DNA of 64,000 nucleotides from DAIMFL01 sp964372215. Its GTDB lineage: Bacteria; Pseudomonadota; Alphaproteobacteria; Dongiales; Dongiaceae. Both the position numbers and the translations under genes were made by a program. A model generated the notes under the pieces. The model was not told the origin of the DNA. It made no database searches and saw nothing but the letters and a program-made list of their open reading frames with translations. The stretch is from the NCBI GenBank assembly GCA_964372215.1, contig CAYJQC010000009.1, positions 1 through 64,000 of the forward strand. The letters are read 5' to 3'. This document shows positions 55,137 to 63,222 of this stretch, piece by piece. Numbering within the stretch: position 1 is the stretch's first letter; every line of letters starts with the position of its first letter.

Positions 55137-55586
55137 TCAGGCATCCCCGACGTCGTCGGGCATGTCCTGGCGATCCGCCGCCAGTTCTGCTGTCGTCGCC
55201 ACCAGCAGCACTTCCTCGCCGTCGCCGCCCTCCTCGAACACCTGGCCCGACAGCACCATGTCGATGGTGCTGCCGTCGCGGCTGAGCGGCAGGTGCAAAC
55301 GCCTGGTGCGGCGAAACTCGCGGCCGGCCCAGCGGAACGGCCCCTCGCTGTAGACCGGCACCGCGCCGCTCACCACCGTGCGATAGAGCCGGCGCGTGAA
55401 GTCGAGGGTGGCGCCGCTGGTCAACTCCTCGACGGTCTTGCCGGTGTAGTCGGCGCCATGCGCCGCGACGATCTCGGTGCCGACCAGGCGATAGCGGATG
55501 GCGTGGCCGCCATCGCCGACTTCGGCCAGGATGAGGTTCGCCAGCAGGCGCGGGATCGCGGTCGGGTCGAGATCGGCCCGCGCCAT
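55137..55586 (-). CDS. PAS domain protein (PAS_5 type)
   Basis: This protein of at least 149 residues has the alphaproteobacterial PAS_5 pattern: ARADLDPTAIPRLLANLILA, then RYRLVGTEIVAAHGADYTGK and FRRTRRLHLPLSRDGSTIDM. Conserved sequence seems to start before the ATG at 55586, because the same frame upstream reads ALYDFWLRRRGDG, typical of the first helix. I found no ATG or GTG in a good position there, so the true start is uncertain. Such proteins probably sense small ligands; no output domain is present. Confidence 0.72.
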   Translation of the reverse strand: MARADLDPTAIPRLLANLILAEVGDGGHAIRYRLVGTEIVAAHGADYTGKTVEELTSGATLDFTRRLYRTVVSGAVPVYSEGPFRWAGREFRRTRRLHLPLSRDGSTIDMVLSGQVFEEGGDGEEVLLVATTAELAADRQDMPDDVGDA

Positions 55587-55879
55587 GGCGATGCCGTCGC
55601 CGCGCCGGCGCAGCCAGAAATCGTAGAGCGCCCGGAGCCTGGTGTTGGCGATCCGGGCGCGAAACGACGGGCGATCGGGCGATGGCTGGATCAGCGGCGT
55701 TCTCCCGGCTGACGCTGGGCGACCCGGGCAGCGGATCCGCCGGGCATCGGGCGAGTCTACACCGGACCGCCGCGCTTCAGGACAGGGTCCCGCGATGTCT
55801 GCTATCAGAGGCCGCTGCCGGCGGCACCGCTCCGGGCCGCCAGGGCAAGACTGCCACGGCCCGAGGAGCCGCGATCCCC

Positions 55880-56965
55880 ATGAACATCTTCCGCTGCCAG
55901 GGCTGCGGCCAGGTGCTGTACTTCGAGAACACGCGCTGCGAACGCTGCGGCCGGCGGCTCGGCTATCTCGCCGGCCACAACATGCTCACCGCGCTCGAGC
56001 CGGAGGGCGGCGAGCATGAATCGGGCCTGTGGCGGGCGCTGGCGGTGGCGGGCGGGCGCGTGCGCTTCTGCAGCAATGCGGGCCGCGACGCCTGCAACTG
56101 GCTGATCCCGGCCGAGAGCGCCGATGCGTTCTGCGCCGCCTGCGCCCACAACCGCACCATCCCCGACCTGTCGGACGTGGCGAACGAGGCGCGCTGGCGC
56201 CGGCTGGAATCCGCCAAGCACCGGCTGTTCTACACGCTGCTGCGGTTCCGCCTGCCCCTGCCGCGCCGGCCGGCCGATCCCCACGGCCTGGTCTTCGATT
56301 TCCTGAGCGATCCGCCGACGGGCGGCAGCCCGCCGGTCATGACCGGTCACGACAGCGGGCTCATCACCATCAACGTCGCCGAGGCCGACGACGCCGAGCG
56401 CGAGGGGCGGCGCGCGGCGATGGGCGAGCTCTATCGCACCCTGCTCGGCCATTTCCGCCACGAGGTCGGGCATTTCTTCTGGGAACGGCTGGTGCGCGAC
56501 CGCGGCCGGCTCGACGGGTTCCGCGCCCTGTTCGGCGACGAGCGGCGCGACTACCGCCAGGCGCTCGACGCCCATTACGCCAACGGCGCGCCCGCCGACT
56601 GGCAGGCGCGCCATGTCAGCAGCTATGCGTCGTCGCATCCCTGGGAGGACTGGGCCGAGACCTGGGCCCACTATCTTCACATCGTCGACACGCTGGAAAC
56701 CGCACGGGCCTTCGGCCTCCAGGTCCGCCCGCAGATCGGCCCCGGCAGCGGGAGCGACCCGGCGCTGCACGCCACCATCGACGGCGATCCGTACCTGGCC
56801 CACAGGATCGAAACGCTGATCGACGACTGGCTGCCGCTGACCTTCGCGGTCAACAGCCTGAACCGCTCCATGGGCCAGCCCGACCTCTATCCGTTCGTGC
56901 TGTCGCCGCCGGCGATCGAAAAGCTCGGCTATGTCCACGCCACGATCCGCGGCACGGCGGCGTAG
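55880..56965 (+). CDS. Putative zinc-binding metallopeptidase
   Basis: This 361-residue protein has an N-terminal zinc ribbon (CQGCGQVLYFENTRCERCG), a second Cys-rich segment (FCSNAGRDACNW and FCAACAHN) and a zincin active site HEVGHFFWERLV, an HExxH motif, with a downstream WEDWAETWAHYLHIVDTLE that can give the third zinc ligand. The plan matches a conserved but uncharacterised bacterial family (formerly DUF2248). There is no signal peptide. The ATG at 55880 follows GAGGAG. Confidence 0.8.
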   Translation: MNIFRCQGCGQVLYFENTRCERCGRRLGYLAGHNMLTALEPEGGEHESGLWRALAVAGGRVRFCSNAGRDACNWLIPAESADAFCAACAHNRTIPDLSDVANEARWRRLESAKHRLFYTLLRFRLPLPRRPADPHGLVFDFLSDPPTGGSPPVMTGHDSGLITINVAEADDAEREGRRAAMGELYRTLLGHFRHEVGHFFWERLVRDRGRLDGFRALFGDERRDYRQALDAHYANGAPADWQARHVSSYASSHPWEDWAETWAHYLHIVDTLETARAFGLQVRPQIGPGSGSDPALHATIDGDPYLAHRIETLIDDWLPLTFAVNSLNRSMGQPDLYPFVLSPPAIEKLGYVHATIRGTAA

Positions 56966-56977
56966 CGATGCCCTGCG

Positions 56978-57904
56978 TCACCCTTCCATCAGGGCCCTGA
57001 CATGGGCCGCGGCGCTCAGGCCCAGGGCGCGCAGGTCGTAGCCGCCTTCGAGCGCCGAGACGACCCGGCCGCCGCAGCAGGACTCGGCGACGCGCATCAG
57101 CTCCCGGGTCACCCAGGCGAAATCGTCCTCGTCGAAGTCGAGCCCGGCCAGCGGATCGTCGCGATGGGCGTCGAAGCCGGCGGAGATCATCAGCAGCTCC
57201 GGGCCGAAGCCCTGCAGCGCCGGCAGCACCACGCGGCTCATGGCGGCGCGGAACTCCGCCGATCCCGCCCGCGGCGGCAGCGGCAGGTTGAGGATGTTGC
57301 CGACCCCGCGCTCCGACGCGGCACCGGTGCCGGGATAGAGCGGGCTCTGGTGGGTCGAGGCGTAGAACAGATCCGGGTCGGCCTCGAACGCCGCCTGGGT
57401 GCCGTTGCCGTGATGGACGTCGAAATCCATCACCGCGACACGTTTCAGCCCGTGCACGGCACGCGCCTGTTCGGCGCCGATGGCGACGTTGCCGAACAGG
57501 CAGAAGCCCATGGCGTGGGCAGGCTCGGCATGATGGCCGGGCGGGCGCACGGCGCAGAAGGCGTTCCTGGCCTCGCCGGCGATGACCGCGTCGACCGCGG
57601 CGCAGACCGCCCCGGCGGCCCTGAGCGCCGCCTCGGCCGATCCGGGCGAGACCACGGTGTCGGCGTCGAGATGGGCATGGCCGTGGGCCGGCACCGCGGC
57701 GAGCACCGCCTCGACATGGGCCATCGGATGCACCCGGGCGATCTGCGCCAGCTCGGCCCGTGGCGCGGTGCGGCGCTCGAGCGCGGCGAAGGACGGGTCC
57801 GACAGGGCGTCGAGCACCGCCTCGAGCCGCGCCGGGCGCTCGGGATGCCCGCCGCCGGTATCGTGCTCCAAGCAGGAGTCGTGGGTGTAGAGCAGCGTGG
57901 TCAT
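56978..57904 (-). CDS. Histone-deacetylase-family amidohydrolase
   Basis: This 308-residue zinc enzyme has the family signatures HPERPARLEAVLDALSD, VRPPGHHAEPAHAMGFCLFG, MDFDVHHGNGTQAAF, with metal ligands Asp and His, and SAGFDAHRDDPL. Bacterial members remove acetyl groups from polyamines, acetoin-related or protein lysine residues. It is convergent with the metallopeptidase gene, with only 12 nt between the stops. The substrate is not readable from sequence. Confidence 0.92.
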   Translation of the reverse strand: MTTLLYTHDSCLEHDTGGGHPERPARLEAVLDALSDPSFAALERRTAPRAELAQIARVHPMAHVEAVLAAVPAHGHAHLDADTVVSPGSAEAALRAAGAVCAAVDAVIAGEARNAFCAVRPPGHHAEPAHAMGFCLFGNVAIGAEQARAVHGLKRVAVMDFDVHHGNGTQAAFEADPDLFYASTHQSPLYPGTGAASERGVGNILNLPLPPRAGSAEFRAAMSRVVLPALQGFGPELLMISAGFDAHRDDPLAGLDFDEDDFAWVTRELMRVAESCCGGRVVSALEGGYDLRALGLSAAAHVRALMEG

Positions 57905-57940
57905 CGGTTCGTGCGAGCCGGGGCAGGCTGCAGAAGCATT

Positions 57941-58032
57941 GTGCGTCCTTCGAGCGGCTCAGGGTGAGGAAGAGTCGTTGTGGCCCCAGCCACTCTCCTC
58001 ATGCTGAGCCTGTCGAAGCATGAGGGCCGCAC
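57941..58032. repeat. Palindromic repeat, family C, copy 2
   Basis: The left arm GTGCGTCCTTCGAGCGGCTC with AGGGTGAGGA pairs with the right arm CTCATGCTGAGCCTGTCGAA and GCATGAGGGCCGCAC. The right part matches copy 1 at 13172-13260. Confidence 0.78.
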
Positions 58033-58041
58033 GCGCAGTCG

Positions 58042-58944
58042 TCAAAGCTGGTTCAGCGGAATCTTGAAATAGACGATGCCGTTGTCCTCGGCCGGCGGCA
58101 AGCGCCCGCCGCGCATGTTGACCTGGAGCGCGGGCAGAATCAGGTTGGGCGCATCGAGCTCCTTGTCGCGGGCCTCGCGCCGGGCGACGAAATCGTCCTC
58201 GGAGACGCCGCCGCCGACATGCTTGTTGCCGGCCTTCTGGTCGGCGATGCTGCTTTCCCAGGCGAAGGGACGCCCGTCGGGGCCGTAGTCGTGGGCCGTG
58301 AACACCCGGGTCGCGTCGGGCAGCGCCAGGATCGCCTGGATCGAGCGGTACAGCGTGCGCGCGCTGCCGCCCGGGAAATCGCAGCGCGCGGTGCCGTAGT
58401 CCGGCATGAACAGGGTGTCGCCGACGAATGCCGCATCGCCGATCACATAGGTGATGCAGGCCGGCGTGTGGCCGGGCGTGTGCATGACCCGCACGTCGAG
58501 CGCGCCGATCCCGAAGCGCTCGCCGGCATCGAACAGATGGTCGAACTGCGAGCCGTCGGGCGCGAATTCCGGCCCGGCGTTGAACAGCTTCTTGAAGAAG
58601 GCCTGGACCTCGGTCACCCGCCGGCCCAGCGCCATCCGGCCGCCGAGCTTTTCCTTCACGTAGGGCGCGGCGCTGAGGTGGTCGGCATGGACATGGGTCT
58701 CCAGCACCCAGTCGAGGGTGAGACGCTGCTCGCGCACCGCCGCGATCGCCGTGTCGACCGAATGGGTCCCGGTGCGCCCGGCCTTGTGGTCGTAGTCGAG
58801 CACCGGGTCGATCAGCGCGGCGTGACCGGTCGCGGGATCGGCGACGAGATAGCTGACCGAGAAGGTCGGCGCATGGAAGAAGCCGGTGACCGCGGGCGAT
58901 CCGGCGGCCCTGCTGCCCGTGGCGGCCGGCGACAGACGCATCAT
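58042..58944 (-). CDS. Metallo-beta-lactamase-fold hydrolase, persulfide dioxygenase-like
   Basis: This 300-residue protein has the metal motif ETHVHADHLSAAPYV, then HTPGHTPACITYVIGDAAFV, GDTLFMPDYGTARCDFPGGS and FTAHDYGPDGR, the pattern of bacterial ETHE1/Blh-type proteins. Those enzymes oxidise glutathione persulfide or act in sulfide detoxification. No rhodanese domain or sulfide regulator gene is adjacent, so the role is by homology only. Confidence 0.85.
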   Translation of the reverse strand: MMRLSPAATGSRAAGSPAVTGFFHAPTFSVSYLVADPATGHAALIDPVLDYDHKAGRTGTHSVDTAIAAVREQRLTLDWVLETHVHADHLSAAPYVKEKLGGRMALGRRVTEVQAFFKKLFNAGPEFAPDGSQFDHLFDAGERFGIGALDVRVMHTPGHTPACITYVIGDAAFVGDTLFMPDYGTARCDFPGGSARTLYRSIQAILALPDATRVFTAHDYGPDGRPFAWESSIADQKAGNKHVGGGVSEDDFVARREARDKELDAPNLILPALQVNMRGGRLPPAEDNGIVYFKIPLNQL

Positions 58945-59026
58945 GTTCGAAGCTCCCCCCTTGCCTGGACGGCGGGACTATATGGCGATTCCCGTCGCCA
59001 ACCGAAACCGCGTCAGACGGTCGCTG

Positions 59027-59398
59027 TCAACGCCGTATCCCGTATATCGCCAAGGCCGCCCAGCCGGCGAGCAGGGCCAGCCCGCCGATCGGCGTGATCC
59101 AGGCGATGGCGCGCAGATCGGTGAGAGCCATGGTGTAGAGGCTGCCGCTGAACAGCACGATGCCGGCGACGAAGCTCCAGGCCGCGGCGTCGAGCCAGGG
59201 CTGCGCCGTCAGCTCGCGGCGCATGAGGGCCACGGCGAGCAGCGCCAAGGCGTGCCACATCTGGTAGCGGCTGGCGGTTTCCATCCACTCGGCCGGAATG
59301 ACGCCGGCGCTCACCTTCATGCCGTGCGCCGCATAGGCGCCCGCCGCCACCGCGATCAGGCCGTTCAGCGCGGCCAGCGCGATCCATCTTCCTGCCAT
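59027..59398 (-). CDS. DUF423 small membrane protein
   Basis: This 123-residue protein has four hydrophobic segments: WIALAALNGLIAVAAGAYAA, MWHALALLAVALM, WSFVAGIVLFSGSLYTMALT and PIGGLALLAGWAALAIYGI. It also has the family motif GAYAAHGMK. The ATG at 59398 is preceded by GGAGGAAGCGAG. Members are common in Proteobacteria and have no known function. Confidence 0.85.
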   Translation of the reverse strand: MAGRWIALAALNGLIAVAAGAYAAHGMKVSAGVIPAEWMETASRYQMWHALALLAVALMRRELTAQPWLDAAAWSFVAGIVLFSGSLYTMALTDLRAIAWITPIGGLALLAGWAALAIYGIRR

Positions 59399-59462
59399 CT
59401 CGCTTCCTCCATCGTCGCGTGGCGCGGGCGCGCCGGGTGCCGCCTTCCTGTATAACGGCCCG

Positions 59463-62075
59463 ATGCCATGGGAAGCGAGCTGGAGCATCGCGGGCCTGCT
59501 GTCGGAGATGGCCAAGCGCGGCGACGCGCCGGCGCTCCTGGCTCTGCGCGGCGCGGCGGTGACGGCGCTCGGCCAGCGCGACCTGGCGACGGCTGCGCTC
59601 GGCCTCGGCGCCGGCCTGCGGCGCGACGGCCTGGCGCCGGGCGAACCGGTCGCGCTGATCGCGCCCAACGGCCCGGACTGGGTGATCGCCCGGCTCGGCA
59701 TCGCCGCGGCGGGCGGCGTGGCGGTGGCGCTCGACGATCTCGCCACCGAGGCGGAAATCGCCGAAACCTTGCGCGACAGCGGCGCTCTGCGCATTTTCGC
59801 CAGTCCTGCACATGCCGCCGTCGTGGCGCTTCTGGCGCCCGCGATCCGCGTTCATGTCCTGGCGGAGCACGATGACGCGGGTCCGGGCTGGCGGGCGCTG
59901 TTCGCCGCGCCCGAGCCACCGGCCGCGGCCGGCCCCGAGGACCCGGCGATGATCGTCTACACCTCCGGCACCACCGGCGCGCCCAAGCCGTTCGTGCTGT
60001 CCCACGGCAATCTCGCCGCCAATGTCACGGCGCTGGCCGGCGCCGGCGTGGTCGCCGCCGGCGACCGCGTGCTGCTGCCGTTGCCGCTGCATCATGTCTA
60101 TCCGCTGGTGGTGGGGGTGCTGACGACGCTGACGACGGGGGCGGCGGTGGTGTTCCCCGAGGCGGTCGCCGGCGCCGAGATCGCGACGGCCCTGCGTTCG
60201 GCGCGCGCCACCATCATGGTCGGGGTGCCCCGGCTCTACGCGGCGCTCGTCGACGGTATCCACAGCCGGGCCGCGTCGCGCGGCCGCCTGGCGCGGCTGC
60301 TGTTCCCGGCGCTGCTGCGCCTGTCCGGCGCCGTGGAACGACGCATCGGACTGCGGATCGGGCGGCTGTTGTTCGGCGCCGTGCACCGGAGCCTCGGCCC
60401 GTCCCTGCGGGTCCTGGTTTCCGGCGGCGCCCGGCTCGACCCGCCGCTGATCGCCAGTCTGCAGGCGCTCGGCTGGCGGGTGCTGTCGGGCTACGGCCTG
60501 GCCGAGACCGCCTCGATCTTCACCGGCAACCTGCCGGACCGGCAGCGCATCGGCAGCGAGGGCCAGGCGCTCGGCGGTGGCGTCGTCCGCATCGCCGAAC
60601 CCGACGAACACGGCATCGGCGAGATCCAGCTGATGGGCGCCAGCGTGTTCGCCGGCTATCGCCGGGCGGAGGCCAATCGCGACGCCTTCACCGACGACGG
60701 CTGGTTCAGGACCGGCGATCTCGGCCGGCTCGACCCCGACGGCTATCTCTACGTCACCGGGCGCTCGAAGGAGCTGATCGTGCTCGGCGGCGGCAAGAAC
60801 GTGCATCCCGAGGCGCTGGAGAAGCATTACGGCGCCAGCCCCCATATCCGCGAGATCGCGGTGCTGGAGCGCCAGGGCGCGCTGGTGGCGCTGGTCCTGC
60901 CGGATCTCGGGGCATTGCAGGCCGAGGGCAAGACCCGGCCCGACCAGGCGATCCGGGTGACGCTCGCCGCCGCCGCCCAGCGCCTGCCGTCCTATCAGCG
61001 CCTGGCCGGAGTCGCCCTGGTGCGCGAGCCGCTGCCGCGCACCAGGCTCGGCAAGTACCAGCGCTTCCGACTGGCCGAGCTCTACGAGACCGCGCGGGCC
61101 GGTGCCGGGCGGGCGCGCCCCGCCGCGCCGGCCGAGCTCACGCCCGACGACCGGGCGCTGCTGGCGCGCGGCCCGGCAGACGAGATCCTGAAGCTGCTGA
61201 CGGCGCGCTATCCCGACGCACCGGTCACGCTCGAGGCCAGTCCGCAGCTCGATCTCGGCATCGACTCCCTGGAATGGATGGCGCTGGCGGCCGAGCTCGA
61301 CAGCCGCCTGGGGGTCCGGATTCCCGACGCCGCGCTGGCCGAGATCACCACCGTGCGGGAGCTGCTGCGCGCCGCTGTCGAGGCGGCTGCGACGCCGCCG
61401 CCCGAGGCGGCAACCGCCGATCCGCGCTGGATCCGCCCGCCGGGCGCGGCGGCGCGGCTGCTGGGCTTCGCGGCCTACTGGCTCAACCGGGCGCTGATGC
61501 GGGCGCTGTTCGGCCTGCGCCGCAGCGGTCTGGATGATCTACCGGAAAGCGGACCGGCCATCATCGTCGCCAACCACGCCAGCGATCTCGATCCCCTGGT
61601 GCTGGCGGCGGTGCTGCCGTGGCGCCAGATGCGCCGAACCTGGTGGGGCGGCGACGCGGTGCGGCTGTTCGGCTCCCCTGTCATGCGCTCCCTCGCCCAT
61701 GCCGCCCAGATCTTCCCGGTCGACGAGCTGGCGCCGGCCCGGGCGCTCGATCTCGGCCTTCGGGTGCTGGCGCGCGGGCAGGCGCTGATCTGGTTCCCGG
61801 AATCCTGGCGCTCGCCCGACGGATCCCTGCAGGAATTCCTGCCCGGGATCGGCGTGCTGGTGGCGCGCAGCGGCGCGACGGTGGTGCCGGCCCATATCGC
61901 CGGCGCCTTCGAGGCCATGCCGCGCGACCGCCGGCTACCGAATGTCGTGTCGATCCGCATCCGCTTCGGCGCGTCGATCGCCGCCGCGACGCTGTGCCGC
62001 GACGGCGCCGCGCCAGGAGAGATCGCCGGGCGGCTGCGCGAGGCGGTGGCCGGGCTGGCCGGGTCCCGCGACTGA
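59463..62075 (+). CDS. Fused acyl-activating enzyme, acyl carrier domain and acyltransferase
   Basis: This 870-residue protein has three parts. Residues 1-540 form an AMP-dependent acyl ligase (MIVYTSGTTGAPKPFVLSHG, GYGLAETASIFTGN, WFRTGDLGRLDPDGYLYVTG). Residues 560-640 form an acyl carrier domain with phosphopantetheine serine in LGIDSLEWM. Residues 680-870 form a PlsC-type acyltransferase with VANHASDLDPLVL and WFPESWRSPDG. The likely path is activation of a fatty acid, loading on the internal carrier and transfer to a lysophospholipid or alcohol. This order differs from E. coli Aas, where the acyltransferase comes first and no carrier domain is present. Confidence 0.87.
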   Translation: MPWEASWSIAGLLSEMAKRGDAPALLALRGAAVTALGQRDLATAALGLGAGLRRDGLAPGEPVALIAPNGPDWVIARLGIAAAGGVAVALDDLATEAEIAETLRDSGALRIFASPAHAAVVALLAPAIRVHVLAEHDDAGPGWRALFAAPEPPAAAGPEDPAMIVYTSGTTGAPKPFVLSHGNLAANVTALAGAGVVAAGDRVLLPLPLHHVYPLVVGVLTTLTTGAAVVFPEAVAGAEIATALRSARATIMVGVPRLYAALVDGIHSRAASRGRLARLLFPALLRLSGAVERRIGLRIGRLLFGAVHRSLGPSLRVLVSGGARLDPPLIASLQALGWRVLSGYGLAETASIFTGNLPDRQRIGSEGQALGGGVVRIAEPDEHGIGEIQLMGASVFAGYRRAEANRDAFTDDGWFRTGDLGRLDPDGYLYVTGRSKELIVLGGGKNVHPEALEKHYGASPHIREIAVLERQGALVALVLPDLGALQAEGKTRPDQAIRVTLAAAAQRLPSYQRLAGVALVREPLPRTRLGKYQRFRLAELYETARAGAGRARPAAPAELTPDDRALLARGPADEILKLLTARYPDAPVTLEASPQLDLGIDSLEWMALAAELDSRLGVRIPDAALAEITTVRELLRAAVEAAATPPPEAATADPRWIRPPGAAARLLGFAAYWLNRALMRALFGLRRSGLDDLPESGPAIIVANHASDLDPLVLAAVLPWRQMRRTWWGGDAVRLFGSPVMRSLAHAAQIFPVDELAPARALDLGLRVLARGQALIWFPESWRSPDGSLQEFLPGIGVLVARSGATVVPAHIAGAFEAMPRDRRLPNVVSIRIRFGASIAAATLCRDGAAPGEIAGRLREAVAGLAGSRD

Positions 62076-62174
62076 AGCCGACGGCAGCACCACTTCCGCA
62101 GTCCCGCGGCCTGCTCTACCATCGTCGGCGTGCGCCGGTCGCGAATGGGCGGCCCGCAAATCGGGGAGCAGGCT

Positions 62175-62444
62175 ATGTACGACCAACCAGACATGCAGAT
62201 GATGGGGGCGTTCGCGTTCGTTCCGCTTCTGGCCTTTGTCCTGATCGCCGTCCTGCTGGCGATCGGCTTTGCCATGGTCGCGGGGCGCATCGGAAAGAGC
62301 TCGGTGCTGTGGGCCGTGCTGTCGCTGATCCCGGTCGTGAACTACTTCTTCTGGATCTATGCCAGCTTCGTGGTCCTGCTATACGTGCTCGACCGGCTGA
62401 ACGCGATCGGCGAGCGCGTCAGCGCCGCACCGGTCGCGCGGTAG
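62175..62444 (+). CDS. Small membrane protein
   Basis: This 89-residue protein has two transmembrane helices (AFVPLLAFVLIAVLLAIGFA and SVLWAVLSLIPVVNYFFWIY) joined by a short basic loop, and a third hydrophobic run VVLLYVLDRL. The ATG at 62175 follows GGGGAGCAGG. It precedes a hydrolase gene by 7 nt and is probably co-transcribed with it. I do not recognise a function. Confidence 0.72.
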   Translation: MYDQPDMQMMGAFAFVPLLAFVLIAVLLAIGFAMVAGRIGKSSVLWAVLSLIPVVNYFFWIYASFVVLLYVLDRLNAIGERVSAAPVAR

Positions 62445-62451
62445 GCTCGTC

Positions 62452-63222
62452 ATGGTCCTGAAGATCGCCGAGCGCTGGTACCAGTGGCGCCGCATCGACG
62501 ACGACATCACCTTGCTGTGGGAGCCGCACGTGGTGGCGCTGATGCGCTGCAACATGTGGCATGTGCGGGGCCGCGACCGCGACATGCTGGTCGACAGCGG
62601 CATGGGGCTGGTCAGCCTGCGCGACGCGGCGCGCGAGGTGTTCGACCGGCCGGTGACGGCGGTCGCCACCCACGCCCATAGCGACCATATCGGCAGCCAC
62701 CACGAGTTCGAGGAGCGGGTGATCCACCGCCTCGAGGCGCCGGACCTGGCCGCGCCCTACACCATGCCGCTCGACACCAGGAAGCTCGACGACGGGCTGC
62801 TCGGCAGCCTGAAGCTGGCGGGCTACGACGTGCCGGAGATGCTGGTCGACGCCCTGCCGCACGCGGGCTACGACCTCGACGCCTACGTCATCCAGCCGGC
62901 GCCGCCGACGCGGCAGGTCGAGGAAGGCAGCGTCATCGACATCGGCGGCCGCCGCTTCGAGGTAATGCACCTGCCCGGCCATTCGCCGGGCAGCATGGGG
63001 CTGTGGGAGGAGGCGACGGGCATCCTGTTCTCCGGCGACGCGCTCTATGACGGGCCGCTGCTCGACGATCTCTCGGATTCGAACATCCCCGACTACGTCC
63101 GCACCATGAAGCGGCTGCGCGAGATGCCGGTGCGCGTGGTCCATGCCGGCCACGATCCCTCCTTCGGCCGCGAACGGCTGATCGAACTGGCCGACGCGTA
63201 TCTGGCGAAGCGGGATGACTAG
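62452..63222 (+). CDS. Metallo-beta-lactamase-fold hydrolase
   Basis: This 256-residue protein has metal ligands in VATHAHSDHIGSHHEFEE, HLPGHSPGSMGLWEEATG, FSGDALYDGPLLDDL and VVHAGHDPSFG, the glyoxalase II-like version of the fold. The substrate is not clear; candidates are thioesters, lactones or phosphodiesters. It follows a small membrane protein gene by 7 nt. Its stop overlaps the stop of the convergent transporter gene. Confidence 0.87.
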   Translation: MVLKIAERWYQWRRIDDDITLLWEPHVVALMRCNMWHVRGRDRDMLVDSGMGLVSLRDAAREVFDRPVTAVATHAHSDHIGSHHEFEERVIHRLEAPDLAAPYTMPLDTRKLDDGLLGSLKLAGYDVPEMLVDALPHAGYDLDAYVIQPAPPTRQVEEGSVIDIGGRRFEVMHLPGHSPGSMGLWEEATGILFSGDALYDGPLLDDLSDSNIPDYVRTMKRLREMPVRVVHAGHDPSFGRERLIELADAYLAKRDD

